From Holophagaceae bacterium UBA692 (GTDB lineage: Bacteria; Acidobacteriota; Holophagae; Holophagales; Holophagaceae): a stretch of 23,363 nt of DNA. Under the pieces are notes generated by a model. That model saw nothing but the letters and a program-made list of their open reading frames with translations. It searched no databases and was not told the origin of the DNA. Shown here one piece after another: positions 1 to 7,658 of this stretch. Positions within the stretch are counted from its first letter, which is position 1. Every line of letters begins with the position of its first letter. The translations under genes and the position numbers were made by a program. The stretch covers positions 1 to 23,363 of the forward strand of contig DBMS01000050.1 in assembly GCA_002297665.1 (NCBI GenBank), read 5' to 3'.

Positions 1-19
1 CCCCGCGACGGCAGCGGGG
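1..19 (-). terminator. possible hairpin downstream of the S9 peptidase gene
   Basis: Positions 1-6 (ccccgc) and 14-19 (gcgggg) form a 6-bp GC stem with a 7-nt loop. It lies about 30 bp past the stop codon of the minus-strand peptidase gene, where a terminator would be expected. Any T-tract would lie outside the window, so the call rests on the stem alone. Confidence 0.25.
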
Positions 20-50
20 CCTCCTATTGCGTAGACAGGCTCCTGGGGAA

Positions 51-2138
51 TCAGCGCAGCGTCGTGTCCAGGAAGGTGTAGGCCAGGGCCCAGAAGTGGG
101 CGGTCTGGCGATTGTCCGCGCCCGCGCCGTGCCCGCCCTCGATGTTCTCGAAGTAGCGCACGTTGTAGCCCATGTCCTTCATCTTCGCGAACATCTTCCG
201 GGCGTGGGCGGGGTGCACCCGGTCGTCCCGGGTGGTGGTCATGAAGAAGGTGGCCGGGTACGTCTGGCCGGCCTTCACGTTCTGGTAGGGGGAGAAGGTC
301 TTGAGGTAGGCCCACTCCTCGGGCTTGTCGGGATCGCCGTACTCCTCGATCCAGGAGGCTCCGGCCAGCAGATGGGAGTAGCGCTTCATGTCCAGCAGGG
401 GCACCTGGCACACCACGGCCCCCATGAGCTCGGGATACATGACCAGCATGTTGCCCACGAGGAGGCCGCCGTTGCTGCCGCCCATGATCCCCAGGTGCCG
501 GGGGGACGTCACCTTCCGGGCCGCCAGGTCCCGGGCCACCGCCGCGAAGTCTTCATAGGCGCGGGGACGGTTGGCCTTGAGGGCGGCCTGGTGCCACCGG
601 GGCCCGTACTCGCCGCCGCCGCGGATGTTGGCCAGGGCCAGGACGCCGCCCCGGCTCAGCCAGGCGCGGCCCACGGCCCCGGAGTAGTAGGGGACGGAGG
701 AGACCTCGAAGCCGCCGTAGCCGTCCAGGAGGGTCGGATTCGTCCCGTCCAGCTTCAGGCCCTTGCGGGCGACCTGGAAGTAGGGGATGCGGGTGCCGTC
801 CTTGGAGGCGGTGAAGTGCTGGGTGACCTCGAGGCCGGAGGCGTCGAAGAAGGCCGGCAGGGCCTTGAGCAGCTCCGGTTCCCGGCCCAGGGTCCCCATG
901 TAGAAGGAATCGGGGGTGAGGAAGTCCCGGGTGACCATGAAGAAGTCGTCCGTGGCGTCCTCGTCCACCGCGGAGACCGAGGTGGTGCCCATTTTCGGCG
1001 CGCCCTTGAGGGGCTCGGCCTTCCAGGTGCCCGGGGTCAGCACCGAAAGGCGGTTCTTGACGTCATCCATGACGTTGAGCACGAGGAGGTTCCGGGTCCA
1101 GGTGAAGTCCTCCAGCGAGGTGGTGGCGGTGGGCTGGAAGAGCACCGCGAAGTCCCGCTTCCCGGCCAGGAAGTCATCGGCCTTCATGGCCAGCAGGGAA
1201 CCCGCCGCGTAGGTCTTTCCGGCCTCCGTCCACGCGGAGCGCAGCTTGACCGTGAGCCACTCGCGGTGGAAGGAGGGCTCCGCGTCCAGGGGCACCTCCA
1301 CCTTGCGCCGGGACCCGTCCTTGGCCAGCAGGAACGTCTCGCTGGTGAAGAAGGAGGGCTTGCGGTAGAGGAAGTCGCGCTCGAACCCGGGGGTGGAGTC
1401 GTGGTAGGCCGTGGCCTCCATGTCGGTCTCCAGGCCCTCGAAGACCACCTTGGCCTGGGCCAGGGGGGTGCCGCGCTTCCACACCTTGGCGACCCGGGGA
1501 TACCCCGAGCTCGTCATGGAGCCCTTGCCGAAGTCGGTGCCCACGAACAGGGTGTCCGCGTCGATCCAGCTCACCTGGGACTTCGCCAGGGGCAGGGAGA
1601 AGCCGCCCTCCACGAAGGTCCGGGTCTCCACGTCGAACTCGCGCACCACCGCCGCGTCGGAGCCCCCGGGGGACAGGGACACCAGGCACCGCCGGAAGCC
1701 CGGCCGCAGGAACTGCGCCCCGTGGAACACCCACCCCTGGTTCTCCGCCTTGCCCAGGGCGTCGATATCCAGCACGGTCTCCCATTCGGGCTCGGCCTTG
1801 CGGTACGAAGCCAGGGTGGTGCGCCGCCAGAGGCCGCGGGGATGCGCCGCGTCCCGCCAGAAGTTGTAGTAGTGGGCGCCGGCCTTGGAGATGTAGGGGA
1901 TCTTCGCCTTGGAGTCCAGGATCGCCAGCAGGTCGCCCTCCAGGGCCTTGTAGGCGGGGGTGCCTTCCAGCTCCTTGGCGGTGGAGGCGTTGGCGGCCCT
2001 TACCCAGTCGAGGGATTTTTCGCCGGTGACGTCCTCCAGCCAGAGGTAGGCGTCCTCGGGGGCGGGGACGGGCGGGGGAGTCTTTCCTGAGGCCATGAGC
2101 GAGATCCCTAGAAGGATGGGCATCCATCTTCGTGCCAT
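51..2138 (-). CDS. Prolyl oligopeptidase family (S9A) serine peptidase, exported
   Basis: This 695-residue protein has the size and layout of the S9A prolyl oligopeptidase family: an N-terminal beta-propeller (about residues 60-430) gating a C-terminal alpha/beta-hydrolase domain. Members cleave short peptides after proline. The nucleophile motif GGSNGG places the catalytic serine at Ser555, the DDRVHP motif gives Asp638, and GGHGAG gives His670. These are almost the same positions as in the well-studied mammalian enzyme (554/641/680). The N-terminus (MARRWMPILLGISLMASG) is a short positively charged hydrophobic segment, probably a Sec signal peptide, so a periplasmic location is likely. The ATG at 2138 follows a GGAG Shine-Dalgarno. 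The gene starts 74 bp after the acyl-CoA synthetase stop codon on the same strand and may be co-transcribed, though there is no evident functional link. Substrate specificity is inferred from family only. Confidence 0.93.
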   Translation of the reverse strand: MARRWMPILLGISLMASGKTPPPVPAPEDAYLWLEDVTGEKSLDWVRAANASTAKELEGTPAYKALEGDLLAILDSKAKIPYISKAGAHYYNFWRDAAHPRGLWRRTTLASYRKAEPEWETVLDIDALGKAENQGWVFHGAQFLRPGFRRCLVSLSPGGSDAAVVREFDVETRTFVEGGFSLPLAKSQVSWIDADTLFVGTDFGKGSMTSSGYPRVAKVWKRGTPLAQAKVVFEGLETDMEATAYHDSTPGFERDFLYRKPSFFTSETFLLAKDGSRRKVEVPLDAEPSFHREWLTVKLRSAWTEAGKTYAAGSLLAMKADDFLAGKRDFAVLFQPTATTSLEDFTWTRNLLVLNVMDDVKNRLSVLTPGTWKAEPLKGAPKMGTTSVSAVDEDATDDFFMVTRDFLTPDSFYMGTLGREPELLKALPAFFDASGLEVTQHFTASKDGTRIPYFQVARKGLKLDGTNPTLLDGYGGFEVSSVPYYSGAVGRAWLSRGGVLALANIRGGGEYGPRWHQAALKANRPRAYEDFAAVARDLAARKVTSPRHLGIMGGSNGGLLVGNMLVMYPELMGAVVCQVPLLDMKRYSHLLAGASWIEEYGDPDKPEEWAYLKTFSPYQNVKAGQTYPATFFMTTTRDDRVHPAHARKMFAKMKDMGYNVRYFENIEGGHGAGADNRQTAHFWALAYTFLDTTLR

Positions 2139-2212
2139 TTGCGACTCCGGGTCCAGTTACGTCAGGTAACCAGACAACCTTCCCATCGAACGGCCAAGCG
2201 TGTCAAAGGGGA

Positions 2213-4021
2213 TCAGGAGCCTTCGTACAGACGCTCGATGGCCTCCGCGTAGCGCTCGCACACCGCCTTGCGCTTGATCTTGAGGCTGGGGGTGAGCAGG
2301 CCCGAGTCCAGGGTCATCTCCTCGCAGGACAGGACGATCTTCCGGATGCGCTCGAAGTTGGACAGGGGCTCGTTGATGCGCTCGATGCGGGCCATCACCT
2401 TGGCCACGGCCTCGGGCCGGGCCACCAGCTCGGCGTCCGAGGCGTACGGGATCCCGGCGCGTTCCGCCCAGCGGCGCAGGCTGGCCATGTTGGCGACCAC
2501 GATGGCGCTCAGGAAGTTCCGGTGATCCCCGATGACCACGGCCTGGGCGATGTACTTGTCCTGGGCCAGGAGCCGCTCCAGGGGCTGGGGAGCCACGTTC
2601 TTGCCGCCGGAGGTGACCAGGAGCTCCTTCTTGCGGTCGGTGATGCGAAGGCGCCCCAGTTCGTCCATGGCCCCGATGTCGCCGGTGCGGAAATAGCCCT
2701 CCTCGTCGAAGGCCTGCCCCGTGGCGAAGGGGTCGTTCCAGTAGCCCAGGGTGACGTTGGGTCCCTGGCAGAGGATCTCCCCGTCCCCGCTCAGCTTGAG
2801 GAAGGGCTTTCCCTGCCACTCGTCCAGGAGCGGCTTGCCCACGTAGCCGGGCCGCACCTGATTGACCCGGTTGATGGTCAGGATGGGACTGGTCTCCGAG
2901 AGTCCGTAGCCCTCGAAGACCGGCACACCGGCGGCCCAGAAGAACTCCATGACGGGCGCCCCGAGCGCCGCCCCGCCGGAAGCGGAGATCTCCAGCCGCC
3001 CCCCGAGCCGCTCCCGGACCTTGGAGAAGACGGCCTTGTCCGCGGCCCGGTAGAGCGCGCCCAGCACGATCCCCGGCGCCTTGCCCACGTAGCGCAGCGC
3101 CGCCATCTTCCGGCCCACCCACATGGCCCAGTGGAAGAGGTAGCGCTTGGCGGGGCCCGCCGCCGCGACCGCCTCGCGGATGCGGGCGTAGACCTTCTCG
3201 TAGACCCGCGGCACGGCCAGCAGCACCTGGGGGCGCACCTCCAGGAAGGCCGCGGGCAGGTTCTCCAGGTCCGTGACGTAGTAGATCGCCACCCCCGCGT
3301 GGAACATCGTGTAGTGCCCCCCCATCCGCTCGAAGATGTGGGAAAGCGGAAGGAAGCTCATGCAGCGCTGCCCCGGATGGACCTCGAGCACCGCCAGGGC
3401 GGCCAGGATGTTGGAGACGAGGTTCCCGTGGGTGAGCATCGCCCCCTTGGGCTCGCCGGTGGTGCCCGAGGTGTAGATGAGGGTGAGCAGCTGGCCCGGG
3501 TCCCTGCGGGAGGCCCATTCCCGCACCTGGGGCCGCTGGTCCTCCCGGAGCCTGCCGGCGGCCTGCAGGTCCCGCCAGGTGAGGATGCGCCGGCCGGGGA
3601 CCTCGGGAGCCTCGCCGTCCATGAGCACCGCGGCCTGCAGTTCGGGCAGCCGGGACCAGGCCCCCAGGACCTTGTCCAGCTGCGCCCGGGACGAGCACAG
3701 GATCATCCTCGCCCCGCTGTGCCGGATGATGTACTCGGTGGAATTCGGGTTGAGGGTGGGATAGACCGGGGCGGTGACGATGCCGAGGATGGCGCAGGCG
3801 TAGTCGGCCATGGCCCACTCGGGCCGGTTCTCGCTGAGGATGGCCACCCGGTCGCCCTCCAGGATCCCCTCGTGGCGCAGCGCCAGGGCCAGGCGCTCCA
3901 CGATCGTCCGGATCTCGCGGTGGGACAGCGGCACGTAGGTTCCCCCGGCCTTGAAGGCCATGGCGTCGGGCAGGTCATGACCCAGGGCTTCGTAGAAAAG
4001 CTCCGCAATGGTCTTGATCAC
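2213..4021 (-). CDS. Long-chain fatty acyl-CoA synthetase (AMP-forming)
   Basis: A 602-residue ANL-superfamily adenylating enzyme that activates free fatty acids with ATP and CoA. The nucleotide-binding signature YTSGTTGEPKG is at residues 183-193. The core motif GYGLSETSP is at 371-379, followed by the TGD and DRKKEL hinge region. The C-terminal LTPSLKIKRK segment holds the likely catalytic lysine. Length and motifs match the bacterial FadD15-like long-chain branch; chain-length preference cannot be read from the sequence. The start is GTG at 4021: it opens directly into the conserved N-terminus and has a good AAAGGAG Shine-Dalgarno 6 nt upstream. The gene is divergent from the beta-oxidation operon across a 266-bp region, and would supply the acyl-CoA that operon consumes. 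It may share regulation with it. Confidence 0.94.
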   Translation of the reverse strand: MIKTIAELFYEALGHDLPDAMAFKAGGTYVPLSHREIRTIVERLALALRHEGILEGDRVAILSENRPEWAMADYACAILGIVTAPVYPTLNPNSTEYIIRHSGARMILCSSRAQLDKVLGAWSRLPELQAAVLMDGEAPEVPGRRILTWRDLQAAGRLREDQRPQVREWASRRDPGQLLTLIYTSGTTGEPKGAMLTHGNLVSNILAALAVLEVHPGQRCMSFLPLSHIFERMGGHYTMFHAGVAIYYVTDLENLPAAFLEVRPQVLLAVPRVYEKVYARIREAVAAAGPAKRYLFHWAMWVGRKMAALRYVGKAPGIVLGALYRAADKAVFSKVRERLGGRLEISASGGAALGAPVMEFFWAAGVPVFEGYGLSETSPILTINRVNQVRPGYVGKPLLDEWQGKPFLKLSGDGEILCQGPNVTLGYWNDPFATGQAFDEEGYFRTGDIGAMDELGRLRITDRKKELLVTSGGKNVAPQPLERLLAQDKYIAQAVVIGDHRNFLSAIVVANMASLRRWAERAGIPYASDAELVARPEAVAKVMARIERINEPLSNFERIRKIVLSCEEMTLDSGLLTPSLKIKRKAVCERYAEAIERLYEGS

Positions 4022-4027
4022 CGGGGT

Positions 4028-4034
4028 CTCCTTT
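4028..4034 (-). promoter_or_regulatory. Shine-Dalgarno supporting the GTG start of the acyl-CoA synthetase
   Basis: The minus strand reads AAAGGAG here, 6 nt before the GTG at 4021. No better ATG lies nearby in frame, so this site decides the start. Confidence 0.7.
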
Positions 4035-4204
4035 GAGGTTGGGTCATCCTATATCCAATTCCCAGGGAAAAAAGAAATAATCAAATCTTGCAAGGGGGTC
4101 CGGGAGGCGGCAGAATGCTCCATCTTTTCGAGCGCCGCCGCCGTGCTGATGGGTTTCCTCGGGATCGTGGGCGGGTCTGGAACCTGAAAAATCGTCCAAT
4201 TCAT

Positions 4205-4222
4205 TCGATATTAATAAATCGA
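4205..4222. repeat. Inverted repeat TCGAT-N8-ATCGA, candidate operator
   Basis: TCGAT (4205-4209) and ATCGA (4218-4222) are perfect inverted half-sites around an 8-nt AT-only spacer, about 65 bp before fadB. The geometry resembles sites bound by dimeric repressors of fatty-acid genes, such as TetR or GntR family members. No regulator gene lies in the window, so the function is a guess. Confidence 0.3.
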
Positions 4223-4287
4223 TTCCGTCCGTTATCCCCCGCTCGACCTTCAAGACCACTTCGTCATCTTATAGGAGCGCCCGCACC

Positions 4288-6450
4288 ATGAAATACGAAG
4301 GCCAGGCCATCCAGTGTTCCATGCTCGAAGGCGGGATCGTCGAGCTCCGGTTCGACCTGAAGGACGACTCCGTCAACAAGTTCAACAAAGTCACACTCTC
4401 CGAATTGACGGACGTCATCGGGCTGCTCAAAGCCGACCCTGGGGTCCGTGGTTTGCTTGTGACAAGCGGCAAGGATTGCTTCATCGTCGGAGCCGACGTC
4501 ACGGAATTCACTGAATATTTCAAGAACCCGGAGGAGCAGCTCACCGAATGGCTCCTGCAAATAGATAAATTGTTCTCCACCGTGGAGGACTTTCCCTTCC
4601 CGTCGGTGGCGGCCATCAACGGCTTCGCCTTCGGCGGGGGGCTGGAGTTCTGTCTCGCCGCCAGCTACCGCGTCATGGCCTCGGACACCCGCATCGGGGT
4701 CCCGGAGACCAAGCTGGGCATCTTCCCGGGCTGGGGCGGCACCGTGCGCCTCTCCCGGCTCACGGGGGCCGACAACGCCATCGAGTGGATCGCCGCCGGG
4801 GAGCAGCACGGCGCCGACGCGGCCCTGAAGGTCGGCGCCGTCGACGCCGTGGTGCCTCCCGGGGACGTGCGGGAGGCCGCCCTGGACCTCCTCGGCCAGG
4901 CCGTGGCCGGGCGCCGGGACTGGAAGGCCCGCCGCCTTGAGAAGGTATCGCCCCTCAAGCTGGCTCCCACCGAGGCCATGATGGTCTTCGAGGGGGCCAA
5001 GGCCTTCGTGGCCGCCAAGGCCGGCCCCAACTACCCTGCCCCCGTGGCCGCCATCGAGGCCATGCAGCGGGGCGCCACCCGGGGCCGGGACGACGCGCTG
5101 GCCATCGAGGCCGCCGCGTTCGCGCGCATGGCCAGGACGCCCACCGCCTACCACCTGGTGACCATCTTCCTGGGCGACCACCACGTGGGCCGGGTGGCCC
5201 GGAAGCTGGCCAAGGCCGGCGGGAAGGTGGAGTCCGCCGCCGTGCTGGGGGCCGGGATCATGGGCGGGGGCATCGCCCACCAGTCCGCCTCCAGGGGCAC
5301 GCGCATCCTCATGAAGGACATCGCCGACACGGCCCTGGACCTGGGCATGGCCGAGGCCGGGAAACTCCTGCTCAAGCGCGTGGAGCGGGGCAAGCTCACC
5401 GCGGAGGCCATGGCCGGCGTCCTCGCCCGCATCCGGCCCACCCTCTCCTACGGCGACTTCAAGGCCGTCGACCTGGCCGTGGAGGCGGTGGTGGAGAACG
5501 AGAAGGTCAAGCGGGCGGTCCTGGCGGAGGTGGAGGACCAGGTGCGGGAGGACGCCATCCTGGCCAGCAACACGTCCACCATCTCCATCACGCGCCTGGC
5601 CGAGGGCCTCAAGCGGCCGGAGAACTTCTGCGGCATGCACTTCTTCAACCCCGTGCACAAGATGCCCCTGGTGGAGGTGATCCGGGGCCGAGCGTCCTCC
5701 GAGCGCGCCGTGGCCACCGCCGTGGGCTACGCCCTGGCCATGGGCAAGACCCCCATCGTCGTCAACGATTGCCCCGGATTCCTGGTGAACCGGGTGCTGT
5801 TCCCCTACTTCGCCGGGTTCCTCAAGCTCCTGGAGGAGGGCGTGGACTTCCAGCGCGTCGACAAGGTCATGGAGAAGTTCGGCTGGCCCATGGGGCCCGC
5901 CTACCTCCTGGACGTGGTGGGCATCGACACCGCGCACCACGCCGCCGCCGTCATGGCCCGGGAATTCCCGGACCGCATGGCCCACCCGGCGCGGACGGCC
6001 ATCGACGCCATGTTCGAGCTGGGGCGCTTCGGGCAAAAGAACGGCAAAGGCTTCTACGCCTACGTGCCCGACAGGAAGGGCGCCCCGAAGAAGGAGCCCG
6101 ACCCCGGGACGCCCGGGATCCTCGCGCCCCTGGCCCGCGCGGATGCCGCGCCCCTCACGGACGCGGACGTCATCGACCGCATGATGCTCCCCATGGTCAT
6201 CGAGTGCTCGCGCTGCCTGGAGGACGGCATCGTGGCCACGCCGGTGGAGGTCGACATCGGCCTGGTGTACGGCCTGGGCTTCCCGCCCTTCCGGGGCGGG
6301 GCCCTGCGCTACGCCGACGCCGTGGGGCTCAGGGCCCTCTGCCAGAAGGCCGAGGCGCTCAAGGGGCTCGGCAGGCTCTACGAACCCACGGTCCAGATGC
6401 AAAAGCTCGCCGAAGCCGGCCTCGGCTTCCATCAGGAGAACCAGCGATGA
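4288..6450 (+). CDS. fadB: Fatty acid oxidation complex alpha subunit FadB (enoyl-CoA hydratase / 3-hydroxyacyl-CoA dehydrogenase)
   Basis: A 720-residue bifunctional enzyme (E. coli FadB is 729) that hydrates 2-enoyl-CoA and oxidises the resulting L-3-hydroxyacyl-CoA with NAD+. The N-terminal crotonase domain carries the catalytic glutamates Glu120 (in FGGGLEF) and Glu140 (in VPETKLG), matching E. coli Glu119 and Glu139. The Rossmann domain begins with GAGIMGGG at 321-328. The dehydrogenase histidine is His451 in HFFNPVHKMP, matching E. coli His450. The N-terminus (MKYEGQAIQCSMLEGGIVEL) resembles FadB more than FadJ. It is the first gene of a plus-strand operon, and its stop overlaps the fadA start (ATGA, 6447-6450). 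That fits co-production of the two subunits of the trifunctional complex. Confidence 0.95.
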   Translation: MKYEGQAIQCSMLEGGIVELRFDLKDDSVNKFNKVTLSELTDVIGLLKADPGVRGLLVTSGKDCFIVGADVTEFTEYFKNPEEQLTEWLLQIDKLFSTVEDFPFPSVAAINGFAFGGGLEFCLAASYRVMASDTRIGVPETKLGIFPGWGGTVRLSRLTGADNAIEWIAAGEQHGADAALKVGAVDAVVPPGDVREAALDLLGQAVAGRRDWKARRLEKVSPLKLAPTEAMMVFEGAKAFVAAKAGPNYPAPVAAIEAMQRGATRGRDDALAIEAAAFARMARTPTAYHLVTIFLGDHHVGRVARKLAKAGGKVESAAVLGAGIMGGGIAHQSASRGTRILMKDIADTALDLGMAEAGKLLLKRVERGKLTAEAMAGVLARIRPTLSYGDFKAVDLAVEAVVENEKVKRAVLAEVEDQVREDAILASNTSTISITRLAEGLKRPENFCGMHFFNPVHKMPLVEVIRGRASSERAVATAVGYALAMGKTPIVVNDCPGFLVNRVLFPYFAGFLKLLEEGVDFQRVDKVMEKFGWPMGPAYLLDVVGIDTAHHAAAVMAREFPDRMAHPARTAIDAMFELGRFGQKNGKGFYAYVPDRKGAPKKEPDPGTPGILAPLARADAAPLTDADVIDRMMLPMVIECSRCLEDGIVATPVEVDIGLVYGLGFPPFRGGALRYADAVGLRALCQKAEALKGLGRLYEPTVQMQKLAEAGLGFHQENQR

Positions 6451-7610
6451 AAGACGTCGTCGTCGTCGATGCCGTGCGCTCCCCCATGGGCCGGTCCAAG
6501 GGGGGCATGTTCCGCAACGTCCGGGCCGAGAACCTCTCCGCGGCCATGATCACCGCCCTGCTAAAGCGCAACCCCAAGGTCGATCCCGCCGAGGTGGAGG
6601 ACGTCATCTGGGGCTGCGTGCAGCAGACCCTGGAGCAGGGCTTCAACATCGCCCGGTTCGCGTCCCTCATGACGGCCATTCCCCACACCGCCAGCGCCCA
6701 GACCGTGAACCGCCTCTGCGGTTCCTCCATGCAGGCCCTCCATTCCGCCGCCCAGGCCATCATGACGGGCAACGGCGAGGTGTTCGTGGTGGGCGGCGTG
6801 GAGCACATGGGCCACCTCCCCATGACCCACGGCGTGGACCCCAACCCCGCGCTCAGCAAGTTCGCCGCGAAGGCCTCGGGCATGATGGGCCTCACCGCCG
6901 AGGTCCTGGCCAGGATGCACGGCATCACCCGCGCCGCCCAGGACCAGTTCGCCCTGCGCTCGCACCAGAAGGCCCACGCCGCCTCCACGGAAGGCCGGTT
7001 CGGGGACGAGATCGTCCCCGTGGAGGGCCACGACGAGCGCGGCTTCTCCCGCCTGTGCGACGCGGACGAGGTGATCCGACCGGATTCCACCCTGGAGGCC
7101 CTGGCGGCCCTCAAGCCCGCCTTCGACCCCAGGAGCGGGACCGTCACCGCCGGCAACTCCTCGGCCATCTCCGACGGGGCCTCGGCCCTCCTGGTCATGT
7201 CCCTGGACCGGGCCCGCGCCCTGGGCCTGACGCCCATGGCCCGGGTCAAGGCCATGGCCACCGCCGGCGTGGACCCCTCCATCATGGGCTATGGCCCCGT
7301 GCCGGCCGTGAAGAAGGCCCTGGCCCGGGCCCAGATGAAGGCAAGCGACATCGAACTGTGGGAGCTCAACGAAGCCTTCGCCGCCCAGGCCCTCCCGGTG
7401 CTCAAGGACCTGCAGCTGCGGGACCACGTGGAAACGAAGGTCAACCTGAACGGCGGCGCCATCGCCCTGGGCCACCCCCTGGGATGTTCGGGCGCCCGGA
7501 TCACCACCACCCTCCTCCACCTCATGAAGGCAGGCAACCGATCGACCGGGGTGGCCACCATGTGCATCGGCCTCGGACAGGGCATCGCCACCGTCTTCGA
7601 ACGCGTATAG
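6447..7610 (+). CDS. fadA: Acetyl-CoA C-acyltransferase (3-ketoacyl-CoA thiolase) FadA
   Basis: The 387-residue thiolase is exactly the length of E. coli FadA and performs the last step of the beta-oxidation cycle, cleaving 3-ketoacyl-CoA with CoA to acetyl-CoA. Catalytic residues fall at the same numbers as in E. coli: nucleophile Cys91 (in NRLCGSSMQ), His343 (in GGAIALGHPLGCSGAR) and Cys373 (in MCIGLGQG). The reading frame stays open far upstream inside fadB, but homology begins at the ATG at 6447 (MKDVVVVDAVRSPMG), so the upstream part is not coding. The ATGA overlap with fadB indicates translational coupling. It acts as beta subunit with FadB in the cytoplasm. Confidence 0.95.
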   Translation: MKDVVVVDAVRSPMGRSKGGMFRNVRAENLSAAMITALLKRNPKVDPAEVEDVIWGCVQQTLEQGFNIARFASLMTAIPHTASAQTVNRLCGSSMQALHSAAQAIMTGNGEVFVVGGVEHMGHLPMTHGVDPNPALSKFAAKASGMMGLTAEVLARMHGITRAAQDQFALRSHQKAHAASTEGRFGDEIVPVEGHDERGFSRLCDADEVIRPDSTLEALAALKPAFDPRSGTVTAGNSSAISDGASALLVMSLDRARALGLTPMARVKAMATAGVDPSIMGYGPVPAVKKALARAQMKASDIELWELNEAFAAQALPVLKDLQLRDHVETKVNLNGGAIALGHPLGCSGARITTTLLHLMKAGNRSTGVATMCIGLGQGIATVFERV

Positions 7611-7658
7611 TACCCGGCATTCCAACGCACCAGGTTTCCTCACCGACACGGAGGCACT

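Larger units (their letters stand above)
4022..4287. promoter_or_regulatory. Divergent AT-rich control region between acyl-CoA synthetase and fadB
   Basis: This 266-bp interval separates two divergent fatty-acid genes and is clearly more AT-rich than its surroundings, so it should hold both promoters. On the plus strand TTGCAA (4088-4093) and CAGAAT (4111-4116) are 17 bp apart and are a weak -35/-10 candidate for the fadB operon. The AT-rich stretch 4185-4225 contains an inverted repeat. I could not find a convincing minus-strand pair. The fadB Shine-Dalgarno AGGAG lies about 10 nt before the ATG at 4288. Confidence 0.45.

Noticed and set aside
27..2090. Long open frame opposite the S9 peptidase gene (and similar long antisense frames opposite fadB, acd, emo, etfBA, the protease and the lipoprotein)
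   Set aside because: High GC codon bias leaves antisense frames free of stops. Their translations are low-complexity (Gly/Arg/Ala/His/Pro rich) and resemble no protein family, while the opposite strand has full catalytic motifs.
4044..4259. Short open frames in the divergent region (4044-4259 minus, 4088-4291 plus)
   Set aside because: No recognisable protein, no convincing ribosome site, and they lie in the AT-rich promoter region; the plus-strand one runs into the fadB start.
5769..6446. Upstream in-frame extension of fadA inside fadB
   Set aside because: The extension translates to Arg/Pro/Gly-rich shadow sequence within fadB. Thiolase homology and exact E. coli residue numbering begin at the ATG at 6447.
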